DNA of 64,000 nt, taken from Amycolatopsis mongoliensis. Its GTDB lineage: Bacteria > Actinomycetota > Actinomycetes > Mycobacteriales > Pseudonocardiaceae. The notes under the pieces are model-generated. The model searched no databases. It saw only the letters and a program-made list of their open reading frames with translations, and was not told the origin of the DNA. Shown piece by piece: positions 42,260 through 50,044 of this stretch. The stretch is taken from NCBI RefSeq assembly GCF_030285665.1, contig NZ_CP127295.1, positions 1,364,001 through 1,428,000 on the forward strand, read 5' to 3'. The translations under genes were made by a program, and so were the position numbers. How positions within the stretch are numbered: the first letter of the stretch is position 1; the number at the start of each line of letters is the position of its first letter.

Positions 42260-43363
42260 ATGCGAATCCGCGTGGTGCTGGACGTGCTGGCGGTCCTGGT
42301 GCTGGCGATCGGGGCCGGCGGCAACCTCGCCGCCGGCGCGTGGGCGCTGCCGCCGTGGCTGCCCGCGTGGCTCGGCTGGACCATCATGCTGGCGAGCGTC
42401 ACCCCCATCCTGCTGCGGCGCTGGTGGCCGCGGCCCGCCTACGTCCTGGCGCTGGCGCTGACCGCGGCGGCCGTGCCGATCGGCGGGCCCGTGCTCGCGA
42501 TCGCCGTCGTGTCGGCCGGGTGCGCGCTCTACACCTTCGTCGTGTGCCGGGGCAGCCGCGCTTCGCGGGTCGGGTTCGCGGCCGGGCTGCTCGCGATCGG
42601 CCTGTTCGGGGTCGCGGTGCCGAACCCGAGCACCGTCACCACCGTGAACTTCGGGGCGTCGGCGCTGATCGTCGGGTTCGCGCTCGGCATCGCCGTCCAC
42701 GGCCGCCGCGAGTACGCCGCCGCCGAACGGGAAAACCACGCGCGGGAAGCGGTTTCCGCGGAACGGCTGCGGATCGCCCGCGAGATGCACGACGTCGTCG
42801 CGCACAGCATGAGCCTGATCGCGGTGAAGGCGGCGGTCGGCAACCACGTCGCGCTCGAACAGCCCGCCGAAGCGCGGGAAGCGTTGCGCGTCATCGAAGA
42901 CACCAGCCGCGAGACGCTGGCCGAGCTGCGGCGGATGCTGGGCGTGCTGCGCGACGGCACCGGCGTCCCGGCCCTGGCGCCCGCCCCGACCCTCCAGGAC
43001 CTGCGCGCGCTCGCCGAACGCGCGGAGCAGGCGGGCCCGTCCGTCGACCTCGCCGTCGACGGTCTCGACGAGCTGCCGGGCGGCGTCGGCCAGTCGGTGT
43101 ACCGGATCGTGCAGGAGGCACTGACCAATGTGGTCAAGCACGCGGGCGCGACGACGTGCCGGATCCGCGTCACGGGCGGCGACGGCGAGGTGAGCATCGA
43201 GGTCCGCGACGACGGCCGCGGCGGCACCGCGACCCCGGGCCACGGCCTGATCGGGATGCGCGAGCGCGTGGCCGTCTACGGCGGCGAGTTCTCCGCTGGC
43301 CCCTCCGGCGACGGTTTCCGCGTGTTCGCGCGGCTCCCCTACGAGACGGCGGTGGCCCGGTGA
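42260..43363 (+). CDS. NarL-type sensor histidine kinase
   Basis: A 367-residue kinase of the HisKA_3 type. About five transmembrane helices occupy residues 1-145. The phosphorylated histidine is in RIAREMHDVVAHSMSLI (about residue 176), and the ATPase part has IVQEALTNVVKHAGAT (N box, about 283) and DDGRGG. It has no large extracellular sensor, so it probably senses a membrane or envelope signal. The GTG of the response regulator overlaps its stop (GTGA), so the pair is translationally coupled. Confidence 0.92.
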   Translation: MRIRVVLDVLAVLVLAIGAGGNLAAGAWALPPWLPAWLGWTIMLASVTPILLRRWWPRPAYVLALALTAAAVPIGGPVLAIAVVSAGCALYTFVVCRGSRASRVGFAAGLLAIGLFGVAVPNPSTVTTVNFGASALIVGFALGIAVHGRREYAAAERENHAREAVSAERLRIAREMHDVVAHSMSLIAVKAAVGNHVALEQPAEAREALRVIEDTSRETLAELRRMLGVLRDGTGVPALAPAPTLQDLRALAERAEQAGPSVDLAVDGLDELPGGVGQSVYRIVQEALTNVVKHAGATTCRIRVTGGDGEVSIEVRDDGRGGTATPGHGLIGMRERVAVYGGEFSAGPSGDGFRVFARLPYETAVAR

Positions 43364-44007
43364 CCCGCGTCCTGATCGCCGACGACCAGGCGTTGCTGCG
43401 CGGCAGCTTCCGGGTGCTGGTCGACAGCGCACCGGGCCTGGAGGTGGTCGGCGAGGCATCGGACGGCGTCGAGGCGGTCGCGCTGACGCGGCGCGAGAAG
43501 CCGGACGTCGTGCTGATGGACGTTCGGATGCCGTCGATGGACGGCATCGAGGCGACGCGCCGGATCTGCGCGGAGTCGGCGGTCCGGGTGCTGATGCTGA
43601 CGACGTTCGACCTCGACGAGTACGTGTACGCGGCTTTGCGCGCCGGTGCGAGCGGGTTCCTCCTGAAGGACACGCGGCCGGCGGATCTGCTTTCGGCGAT
43701 CGAGATCGTGGCTTCGGGGGACGCGCTGCTGGCGCCGTCGGTGACCCGGCGGCTGGTGTCGGAGTTCGCGCGGCTGCCGACGGGCCCGGTGAAACGGCTG
43801 GAGGGCGTGACGGCGCGCGAGCAGGAGGTGCTGGCGCTGATCGCGCGGGGGTTGTCGAACGACGAGATCGCGGCGCGGCTGCACCTGGGGATCGCGACGG
43901 TGAAGACCCACATCGGGAGGCTGCTGCACAAACTGGCGGCGCGCGACCGGGCGCAGCTGGTGATCGTGGCGTACGAGTCCGGCCTGGTCCGCGCCACCCC
44001 GTCGTGA
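43360..44007 (+). CDS. NarL/FixJ-family response regulator
   Basis: A 215-residue regulator partnered with the preceding kinase. The receiver has IADDQALLRG, phosphoacceptor aspartate in VVLMDVRMPSMDG (about residue 53) and lysine in GFLLKDTRP (about 104). The LuxR helix-turn-helix is at about 148-205 (VTAREQEVLALIARGLSNDEI). All active-site residues are present. Its stop lies inside a 22-bp hairpin. No target gene is obvious in the adjacent sequence. Confidence 0.93.
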   Translation: MTRVLIADDQALLRGSFRVLVDSAPGLEVVGEASDGVEAVALTRREKPDVVLMDVRMPSMDGIEATRRICAESAVRVLMLTTFDLDEYVYAALRAGASGFLLKDTRPADLLSAIEIVASGDALLAPSVTRRLVSEFARLPTGPVKRLEGVTAREQEVLALIARGLSNDEIAARLHLGIATVKTHIGRLLHKLAARDRAQLVIVAYESGLVRATPS

Positions 44008-44046
44008 GTGTTTAGGGCGGTTCTAACCGCCCTAAACACTCACGAC
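44001..44046. terminator. Perfect 22-bp hairpin terminator
   Basis: Arms 44001-44022 and 44025-44046 are exactly complementary with a two-base centre. It contains the response regulator stop codon and ends five bases before the acetyltransferase stop on the other strand, so it separates the convergent genes in both directions. Confidence 0.88.
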
Positions 44047-44050
44047 CGCC

Positions 44051-44833
44051 TTAGCCGAGCGCGCGGGTTAACGGAGCGAAGCGGAGTGAGGCATCGCCGG
44101 GGAGCGGGCGGCCGTCCAGGACCAGGCGAGGTGCCGGCGGTCCCGGGCGCAGCCCGCGTTCCCGAAGCCACGTCGTGAACGACGGAAACCGGTCGTCCGG
44201 GTCCACGCGGACCTCGCCCGGCACCGACCTCGCCACCCCGCGGATCACCGCCTTGGCCGCGTCCTCCGACTCCGCGACCACCGGGCCGATCACCGTCACG
44301 TGCCCGATGTCCACCCCGAACGCGAAGCCGCCGTCCACCACGTACGGCGTCCCCAGCCGCTCCAGCAGCGGCCGCCGGTCGACGCCCTGGGCGCGCAGGT
44401 CCAACGGCAACACCGAAGCCAACGACCCCGGCAAAGCAGCCGGCCCGCCGTCGTCGGCGAAGGTCCCGACGTGCCCCTGGCACCCACCGTCGAGCGTGAA
44501 CCCCATCGACTCGTACAGCGGCCGGCCGTACGTCGACGCGTGGAGCCAGACCACCCGGTCGCCCGCCGCCGCAAGCGCTTGCGCGGTGATCGCGCGGCCC
44601 AGTCCCCGCCGCTCGTACCGGGGCGCGACCAGCACCATCGAGATCGACGCCACCGTCCCGAACGACACCACCGCCGCGCCCGCCGCGAGCCCGCCACCAG
44701 GGGCATCCACCCCGAACAGCTGCCCCACCTCGTGCAGCAGCCGCCACTTCGCGGGCTCGCGCGGCCACGACCGCGACTCGGCCAAGTCGGAACACGCCGG
44801 CAGGTCGGCGGCACCCAGCGTCCGGATCTCCAT
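44051..44833 (-). CDS. GNAT family N-acetyltransferase
   Basis: A 260-residue GNAT protein. The acetyl-CoA-binding motif A is [21 protein letters not shown] (about residue 66; core [10 protein letters not shown]), followed by [19 protein letters not shown] (motif B). The C-terminal third is an extra domain seen in the larger GNAT subgroup. Acceptor unknown. It is divergent from accD5, with about 54 bases in between. Confidence 0.85.
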   Translation of the reverse strand: MEIRTLGAADLPACSDLAESRSWPREPAKWRLLHEVGQLFGVDAPGGGLAAGAAVVSFGTVASISMVLVAPRYERRGLGRAITAQALAAAGDRVVWLHASTYGRPLYESMGFTLDGGCQGHVGTFADDGGPAALPGSLASVLPLDLRAQGVDRRPLLERLGTPYVVDGGFAFGVDIGHVTVIGPVVAESEDAAKAVIRGVARSVPGEVRVDPDDRFPSFTTWLRERGLRPGPPAPRLVLDGRPLPGDASLRFAPLTRALG

Positions 44834-44887
44834 GGACGTTGCCTACGCCACACGCGAAGTGACCGACAAGTAGTTAAGCTCCCGGGA

Positions 44888-46525
44888 ATGAGCAGTGCGA
44901 CGGAGCCGCTCGGGACGCCGCCCGAGGACGAACCGGACATCCACACCACGGCCGGCAAGCTGGCCGACCTGTATCGCCGCTACGACGAGGCGGTGCACGC
45001 GGGCTCGGCCCGCGCGGTGGAGAAGCAGCACGCCAAGGGCAAGAAGACCGCGCGCGAGCGGATCGAGCTGCTGCTCGACGAGAACTCGTTCGTCGAGCTC
45101 GACGAGCTCGCCCGGCACCGCTCGACCAACTTCGGCCAGGAGAAGAACCGCCCCTACGGCGACGGCGTCGTCACCGGCTACGGCACCGTCGACGGCCGCC
45201 CGGTGTGCGTGTTCAGCCAGGACGTGACGATCTTCGGCGGCAGCCTCGGCGAGGTGTACGGCGAGAAGATCGTCAAGGTCATGGACCTGGCGATCAAGAC
45301 CGGCCGCCCGATCGTCGGCATCAACGAGGGCGGTGGCGCGCGCATCCAGGAAGGCGTCGTCTCGCTCGGGCTCTACGGCGAGATCTTCCGCCGCAACGTG
45401 CAGGCGTCCGGCGTCATCCCGCAGATCTCGCTGATCATGGGCGCGAACGCGGGCGGCCACGTCTACTCCCCCGCGCTGACCGACTTCGTCGTGATGGTCG
45501 ACGAGACCTCGCAGATGTTCATCACCGGCCCGGACGTCGTCAAGACGGTCACCGGCGAGGACGTCACCTTCGAGGAGCTCGGCGGCGGCCGCACCCACAA
45601 CACGAAGTCCGGCGTCGCGCACTACCTCGGCAACGACGACGAAGACGCCATCGCCTACGTCAAGGAACTGCTCTCCTACCTGCCGCAGAACAACCTGTCG
45701 GACGCGCCGGTGTTCGAGCCGTCGGACGCGCCCGCCGGCTTCTTCGACGACGTCACCGATTCCGACCGTGAGCTCGACACACTCATCCCGGACTCGCCGA
45801 ACACGCCCTACGACATGCACGAGGTCATCAACCGCGTCGTCGACGACGGCGAGTTCCTCGAGGTCCACGAGCTGTTCGCGCCGAACATCATCGTCGGCTT
45901 CGGCCGCGTCGACGGCCAGAGCGTCGGCGTCGTCGCCAACCAGCCGACGCAGTTCGCGGGCTGCCTCGACATCGACGCGTCCGAGAAGGCCGCGCGGTTC
46001 GTCCGCACCTGCGACGCCTTCAACATCCCGGTGCTCACCTTCGTCGACGTCCCGGGCTTCCTCCCGGGCACCGACCAGGAGTGGAACGGCATCATCCGCC
46101 GCGGCGCGAAGCTGATCTTCGCCTACGCGGAGGCCACGGTTCCCCTGGTCACGATCATCACGCGCAAGGCGTACGGCGGCGCGTACGACGTCATGGGCTC
46201 CAAGCACCTCGGCGCCGACATCAACCTCGCCTGGCCGACCGCGCAGGTCGCGGTGATGGGCGCCCAGGGCGCGGCGAACATCGTCCACCGCAAGACGCTG
46301 GCGAACGCGGCCAACGAGGGCAAGGACGTCGACGCCCTGCGCGCCGAGCTGATCCAGGAGTACGAGGACACGCTGCTGAACCCGTACGCGGCGGCCGAGC
46401 GCGGCTACGTCGACTCGGTGATCGTGCCGGCGCACACCCGCGGGCACGTCGCGCGGGCGCTGTCGCTGCTGCGCAACAAGCGCGAGTCGCTGCCGCCCAA
46501 GAAGCACGGGAACATCCCGCTGTGA
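44888..46525 (+). CDS. accD5: Acyl-CoA (propionyl/acetyl-CoA) carboxylase beta subunit AccD5
   Basis: A 545-residue carboxyltransferase that moves carboxyl from biotin on AccA3 to propionyl-CoA (or acetyl-CoA), giving methylmalonyl-CoA for branched lipids and polyketides. The N-terminal half has [19 protein letters not shown] and [13 protein letters not shown], the C-terminal half [21 protein letters not shown] (core [10 protein letters not shown]) and [21 protein letters not shown] (core [12 protein letters not shown]). These form the two crotonase-like domains of the acyl-CoA and biotin sites. An aspartate after VEVLTG-like position was not examined for substrate choice. It is followed by accE. 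Confidence 0.95.
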   Translation: MSSATEPLGTPPEDEPDIHTTAGKLADLYRRYDEAVHAGSARAVEKQHAKGKKTARERIELLLDENSFVELDELARHRSTNFGQEKNRPYGDGVVTGYGTVDGRPVCVFSQDVTIFGGSLGEVYGEKIVKVMDLAIKTGRPIVGINEGGGARIQEGVVSLGLYGEIFRRNVQASGVIPQISLIMGANAGGHVYSPALTDFVVMVDETSQMFITGPDVVKTVTGEDVTFEELGGGRTHNTKSGVAHYLGNDDEDAIAYVKELLSYLPQNNLSDAPVFEPSDAPAGFFDDVTDSDRELDTLIPDSPNTPYDMHEVINRVVDDGEFLEVHELFAPNIIVGFGRVDGQSVGVVANQPTQFAGCLDIDASEKAARFVRTCDAFNIPVLTFVDVPGFLPGTDQEWNGIIRRGAKLIFAYAEATVPLVTIITRKAYGGAYDVMGSKHLGADINLAWPTAQVAVMGAQGAANIVHRKTLANAANEGKDVDALRAELIQEYEDTLLNPYAAAERGYVDSVIVPAHTRGHVARALSLLRNKRESLPPKKHGNIPL

Positions 46526-46737
46526 GCGAAGAAAAGCCCCTGCTGAGGGTGGTCCGCGGAAACCCGAGCGACGCCGAACTGGCGGCGCTGACGGCGGTCG
46601 TCGCCGCGGCGTCGGCCGCGAAGGCGCCGAAGAAGCCGAAACCGCGTACGTCGTGGTGGGGCGATCACGCCGCTTCGCTGCGTAAGCCGCTCCACCCCGG
46701 CGAAGGTGCTTGGCGCGCTTCGGGTTTCCCCAGCTAG
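46522..46737 (+). CDS. accE: Acyl-CoA carboxylase epsilon subunit
   Basis: A 71-residue small protein translated from the GTG that overlaps the accD5 stop (GTGA). [23 protein letters not shown] is the family signature (quoted core [14 protein letters not shown]), and a basic Pro/Lys stretch then leads to [14 protein letters not shown]. Epsilon subunits bind and stabilise the AccA3-AccD5 complex in actinobacteria; the M. tuberculosis homologue is Rv3281. Too short to carry an enzyme activity itself. Its stop overlaps the convergent secreted-protein gene by 4 bases. Confidence 0.92.
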   Translation: MSEEKPLLRVVRGNPSDAELAALTAVVAAASAAKAPKKPKPRTSWWGDHAASLRKPLHPGEGAWRASGFPS

Positions 46738-48119
46738 CTCACGGTGACGGCGGTGTCGTCGACGACGAAAGACGTCTGCAACTGTGAGCCCTCTACGCCG
46801 CTGAAGCTGAGCGTCACGGACTGGCCCGCGTACGCGGACAACGAGAAGCTTCGCTGCTGATACCCGCCGGCCGCGTTCAGGTTGCTGTACGTCGCCAACG
46901 TCGTGCTGCCCGCCTTGACCGTCAGCTTGTCGTACGCGGTCGTGCCCGTCTCCGCCGTGTCGATGTGCAGCCAGAACGTGAACGTGTAGGCCGAACACCC
47001 GCTCGGCAGCGTCACGGTCTGGCTGACGGTGTCGGTGTGGGCCGAGCCGTAGCCGTCGAGCCAGGCGCTCCACGTCCCGGTGCGGGCCGGCTCGTCGGTG
47101 CCGTGCTGGCCGATCACGCTCGCCGACGCCGTCCACGCCGTGGCCCCCGACTCGAAGCCCGGGTTGGCGAGCAACTGCCCGGCGGTGCACCCGCTCGGCG
47201 GCGGGGTGGTGGTGCCGCTGCCCGCGAGCCACGCCGTCGCGTTCAGGCCGAGCGCCGCGTTGTCGGCCGTCGAGTCCGTCCAGCCGTTGTAGAGCGTGTT
47301 GCCGGACTGGCCGGTGCCGTCGTCGATCGTCGAGCTGTCGCCCCAGATCGCGACGCGGCCGGAACCGAACGTGCTGGTCACGAAGAAAGCGTTGGAGTTC
47401 CCCGGTGACGACGTGCTCAGGTACGCGAGGCCCTTGACCGAGGCGTTGTCGGCCGGCTTGAGGGTGAACGTCGTGCCGTTGGCGATCAGGCTGTGCTTCA
47501 CCGTGCCGAAAGCGCCGTTGAGCACGGGGTTCGTCGAGTCGCTGATGGCCACCGGGTGGTCGCTGGAGATGTTCTTCAGGTCGACCGAGAAGCCGAACGG
47601 GTCGGTGTTGTCGACGCCGTTGTTCGTCATCAGGTCGTTGATGATCTCCGGGGAGTCCCAGCCGTCGTTGTTGCGGTCGCTGCCGGTGTGGTCGGAAATG
47701 AGGAACAGCCCGCCGCCGTTCTGGACGAACCGCATGACGGCGGCCTTTTCGGACGCGCTGAGCACGACGTTCGGTTCGGGCAGCACGAACTCGTCGAAGT
47801 TCTGCAGGTCCAGGGCACTGCCGGTGCCGTAGGTGATGGTGTTGCCCGCCGGCAGCGTCTTCAGGCTGTACTGCCCGGTCTTCTGCAGCGCGACACCCCA
47901 CGCCGAAAGTGCGCCGGTCCAGTCGGTTTCCTTCTGCGGCGCGGAGTTCTGCGCCGTCGGGTCGGGCTGGGAGGTGCCGACGATCCAGTCGGCGTTGCCG
48001 GCGGTCTCGGCCTTGGTGTTGTCGAAGAGAACGCGGTGGACGGCGGCGGCGTGCGCGGGGGCGGCGGCGAGCAGGCCCGCGGCGAGCGCGGCGACGGCGA
48101 CGGGGATGAGGCGCTTCAT
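46734..48119 (-). CDS. Secreted protein with GATase1-like fold and C-terminal beta-sandwich
   Basis: A 461-residue exported protein. A Sec signal peptide spans residues 1-25 (ends APAHAAAV). Residues 30-300 look like a class I glutamine-amidotransferase-like/ThuA-type alpha/beta domain ([41 protein letters not shown]). After a TTTPPPSGC linker comes a galactose-binding-like beta-sandwich ([14 protein letters not shown], then [10 protein letters not shown]). No catalytic cysteine triad is evident. It may be a carbohydrate- or polymer-associated hydrolase; function is not established. Confidence 0.78.
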   Translation of the reverse strand: MKRLIPVAVAALAAGLLAAAPAHAAAVHRVLFDNTKAETAGNADWIVGTSQPDPTAQNSAPQKETDWTGALSAWGVALQKTGQYSLKTLPAGNTITYGTGSALDLQNFDEFVLPEPNVVLSASEKAAVMRFVQNGGGLFLISDHTGSDRNNDGWDSPEIINDLMTNNGVDNTDPFGFSVDLKNISSDHPVAISDSTNPVLNGAFGTVKHSLIANGTTFTLKPADNASVKGLAYLSTSSPGNSNAFFVTSTFGSGRVAIWGDSSTIDDGTGQSGNTLYNGWTDSTADNAALGLNATAWLAGSGTTTPPPSGCTAGQLLANPGFESGATAWTASASVIGQHGTDEPARTGTWSAWLDGYGSAHTDTVSQTVTLPSGCSAYTFTFWLHIDTAETGTTAYDKLTVKAGSTTLATYSNLNAAGGYQQRSFSLSAYAGQSVTLSFSGVEGSQLQTSFVVDDTAVTVS

Positions 48120-48223
48120 GGTGCTCCTCGGCGAAGGGGACCTGGGCGACATCACTGTGACGAGTGGAAACGACGGGGTACGGGACCGGCCGGTGAACTT
48201 CCGGCAACGTACCTCCGCCACGG

Positions 48224-48239
48224 CCCGACGAAAGTCGGG
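48224..48239. terminator. Small hairpin after the MarR gene
   Basis: CCCGAC (48224-48229) and GTCGGG (48234-48239) enclose GAAA, directly after the leftward MarR stop. It may end that operon. Between here and the secreted gene at 48119 nothing else is evident. Confidence 0.5.
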
Positions 48240-48240
48240 T

Positions 48241-48693
48241 TCAGACCACGTCCAGGAACACCGTCGGAACCTCGTTGTCCCGAACCACCCGGCCCAGCAG
48301 CGCCGCGAGCCGGTCGCGGTCCGGGGCGGGCAGGCCGGCCGCCAGCTCGTCCACGCGCCGGCACGTCGCCGCGTAGAACTCCTCCGCGAGGTCGCGGCCT
48401 TCCTCCGTCAGCACCACGCGCACCGCCCGCCGGTCGTCCGGGTCGGGCTCGCGGCGCACGAGCCCGCGCCGGACCGCGCGGTCGACGAGGCCCGTCAAGC
48501 TGGACTTCTCGAGGCCGAGCGTCGCGCCCAGCTCCCCCATCCCGTACGGCTGCGCCATCAGCACGCACAGCAGCTGCCCCTGTTGCACGGTCAGCCCGTA
48601 CTCGCGGGCGGACTCGGCGTAGACAGCGTTCACCAGGAACGACGCCCGCACGAGCCCCGCCACCACGCCGAGGTCCTCCCCGCGTTTCCCCAT
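48241..48693 (-). CDS. MarR-family regulator
   Basis: A 150-residue MarR protein. The winged helix at about residues 40-105 includes [20 protein letters not shown] and [14 protein letters not shown]. It is the second gene behind the F420-type oxidoreductase, separated by 9 bases, so both are expressed from the promoter near 49.6 kb. That promoter carries a doubled palindrome suited to a MarR dimer, implying autorepression. Confidence 0.9.
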   Translation of the reverse strand: MGKRGEDLGVVAGLVRASFLVNAVYAESAREYGLTVQQGQLLCVLMAQPYGMGELGATLGLEKSSLTGLVDRAVRRGLVRREPDPDDRRAVRVVLTEEGRDLAEEFYAATCRRVDELAAGLPAPDRDRLAALLGRVVRDNEVPTVFLDVV

Positions 48694-48702
48694 CGCGCCA
48701 GC

Positions 48703-49596
48703 CTACTTCGCGACGGCTTCCCGCACGGCGGGCACGATCTCCTCGGCCCAGCGCGCGGCGGAACCCGGGTCGGGGGTGGTGCCACCCGGCCCGAACAGCA
48801 CGAACCCGGCGGCGTCGTGCTCCAGCACCGCGCCGGTCAGCTCCTCGATCCACTGGTCCGGGGAGCCGCCGATCCAGCGTCCGTCGTCGGTGCGGGTGTT
48901 CCGCAGCGGCTCGGCCGTGATGCGGCCGGGGAAGTTGTAGACGGTGGCGATGTCAGCGGGATCGCGACCGGCTTCGGCCGCGGCCTCGTCGATCAGCGGG
49001 CGGGAGGTGCGGTAGCGCTCGCTGAGCCAGTCGGCGGCGTGGCCGGGCATCCAGCCGTCGGCCACGCGCCCGGTGACGGCCAGGGACTTCGGCCCGACCG
49101 AGCCGGTCCACACCGGCGGCATCGCTTCTTCGGCCGGGTCCAGGTTCGTGACCTGGTAGAACTCGCCGTCGAAGGTGACGGGCCCGCCGCCCCCGCCGAG
49201 CAGTTTGACCAGCCGGATGCCCTCCTCGAAGGCGCGGACGGCCTGCCCCAGGGTGAGCTTGGTGAACCCGAGCCGCGCGATGTCGCCCCAGAGCCCGCCG
49301 ACGCCCATCCCGAGCACGATCCGGCCACCGGTCAGCGCGGACAGCGAGGTGACGGTCCGGGCGAGCATCGACGCCGGGCGCGTCGGCAGGTTGGTGACGC
49401 TGACCAGGCCGGAGATCCGTTCGGTGCGCCCTAGCAGGACACCGATTTCGGCGTACGCGTCGAGCCGGTCGGCGTGGTAGGGGTGATCGGACACGGTGAG
49501 CAGGTCGAGCCCGGCGCGGTCGGCCTGGACGGCGAGCTCCAGGGTGCCCGGAACGGCCGCGACCGCCGTGGACACGCCGATGCCGAAGTGGGTCAT
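48703..49596 (-). CDS. LLM-class F420-dependent oxidoreductase
   Basis: A 297-residue luciferase-like monooxygenase-fold protein (FGIGVSTAVAAVPGTLELAVQADRAGLDLLTVSDHPYH, in parts; RIVLGMGVGG; MPPVWTGSVGPKSLAVTGR). This subgroup in actinobacteria uses reduced F420 rather than FMN. Such enzymes reduce or oxidise diverse small molecules. It is the first gene of a two-gene operon with MarR and lies right behind the doubled operator. Substrate unknown. Confidence 0.87.
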   Translation of the reverse strand: MTHFGIGVSTAVAAVPGTLELAVQADRAGLDLLTVSDHPYHADRLDAYAEIGVLLGRTERISGLVSVTNLPTRPASMLARTVTSLSALTGGRIVLGMGVGGLWGDIARLGFTKLTLGQAVRAFEEGIRLVKLLGGGGGPVTFDGEFYQVTNLDPAEEAMPPVWTGSVGPKSLAVTGRVADGWMPGHAADWLSERYRTSRPLIDEAAAEAGRDPADIATVYNFPGRITAEPLRNTRTDDGRWIGGSPDQWIEELTGAVLEHDAAGFVLFGPGGTTPDPGSAARWAEEIVPAVREAVAK

Positions 49597-49604
49597 GATT
49601 CCTC

Positions 49605-49664
49605 CCAGTATTAGTTCGTGTTACGAACCGACTACACATAGTTCTTAGCACGAACTAATACTGG
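49605..49664. promoter_or_regulatory. Double operator within a 16-bp inverted repeat (MarR control region)
   Basis: CCAGTATTAGTTCGTG (49605-49620) and CACGAACTAATACTGG (49649-49664) are perfectly complementary. Inside are two similar 17-base sites, AGTTCGTGTTACGAACC (49613-49629) and AGTTCTTAGCACGAACT (49640-49656), 27 bases apart. The block lies directly before the oxidoreductase/MarR operon and fits two MarR dimers on the same DNA face. Confidence 0.75.
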
Positions 49665-49736
49665 TCCGCCACGCCGCCGAAGTGCCCGGCGGATATTCGG
49701 TTCCCTCCGGGCGGCGCCGCGGCTAACGTAGTTCTC

Positions 49737-49817
49737 GCCCGGTGCGGCGGTGAGGGTTACTCCTCCGGTATCCCTTGGGTTCGAATCCCGAAAACCTTCA
49801 CCACTTCGATCTCGGGC
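49737..49817 (+). ncRNA. Y-RNA-like noncoding RNA, copy A (minimal)
   Basis: A stem GCCCG/CGGGC (49737-49741 with 49813-49817), an internal loop, then GGTGAGGGTT pairing with AACCTTCACC (49749-49758 with 49793-49802, one G-U) encloses a hairpin GGG-TTCGAAT-CCC (49777-49789) identical to a tRNA T-arm. The outer stem and its loop (TTCGATCT on the 3' side) are repeated in copy B. The RNA precedes the Ro60-type gene, where bacterial Y RNAs occur. Ends are set by pairing only. Confidence 0.6.
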
Positions 49818-49850
49818 ACACCAACGCACTCCCGGTGCGGGAAAGATCTC

Positions 49851-50026
49851 GGGAGCCGCGGCCACACCGATGCCCGGTGCGCAGGCGAGGGTTACTTCCT
49901 TGTAATGGGCAGGTCGGGGGTTCGAATCCCTCCCGGACCACTTCCGGTCCGGTAGCTCAGCCCGGCAGAGCAGCAAACGTACCTTCACCGACTTCGATCT
50001 CGGGCATCGCCGTGGCCGCGGCTCCC
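49851..50026 (+). ncRNA. Y-RNA (YrlA-type) with circularly permuted tRNA mimic, copy B
   Basis: Outer stem: a perfect 15-bp pairing of 49851-49865 with 50012-50026, then 9 bp (49868-49876 with 50001-50009), an internal loop and a Ro-type stem (49884-49895 with 49979-49989). The enclosed part is a tRNA with halves swapped. First the T-arm GGGGG-TTCGAAT-CCCTC (49916-49932), next the 3' acceptor strand CCGGACC plus A, and a 5-base link. Then come the 5' acceptor strand GGTCCGG (49946-49952), T8-A9, and a D-arm GCTC...GAGC with GG in its loop. Bacterial Y RNAs are known to mimic tRNA this way and to associate with Rsr, the next gene. Confidence 0.78.
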
Positions 50027-50042
50027 CCATCACGAGGGGGAG
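50022..50042 (+). promoter_or_regulatory. Ribosome-site-sequestering hairpin before rsr
   Basis: CTCCCCC (50022-50028) can pair with GGGGGAG (50036-50042), which is the ribosome site of the following ATG. Bases 50022-50026 are also the 3' end of the Y-RNA outer stem, so the two pairings exclude each other. This could link Y-RNA folding to translation, or simply terminate the RNA. Confidence 0.5.
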
Positions 50043-50044
50043 AA

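Noticed and set aside
44300..44887. N-terminal extension of accD5
   Set aside because: The extension overlaps the divergent acetyltransferase and is His/Arg/Gln-rich. The family starts at the ATG at 44888.
49905..49990. Ordinary tRNA gene suggested by GGTTCGAATCC and TAGCTCAG motifs
   Set aside because: The 3' half precedes the 5' half and there is no anticodon arm. The parts fit a permuted tRNA mimic inside a Y RNA instead.
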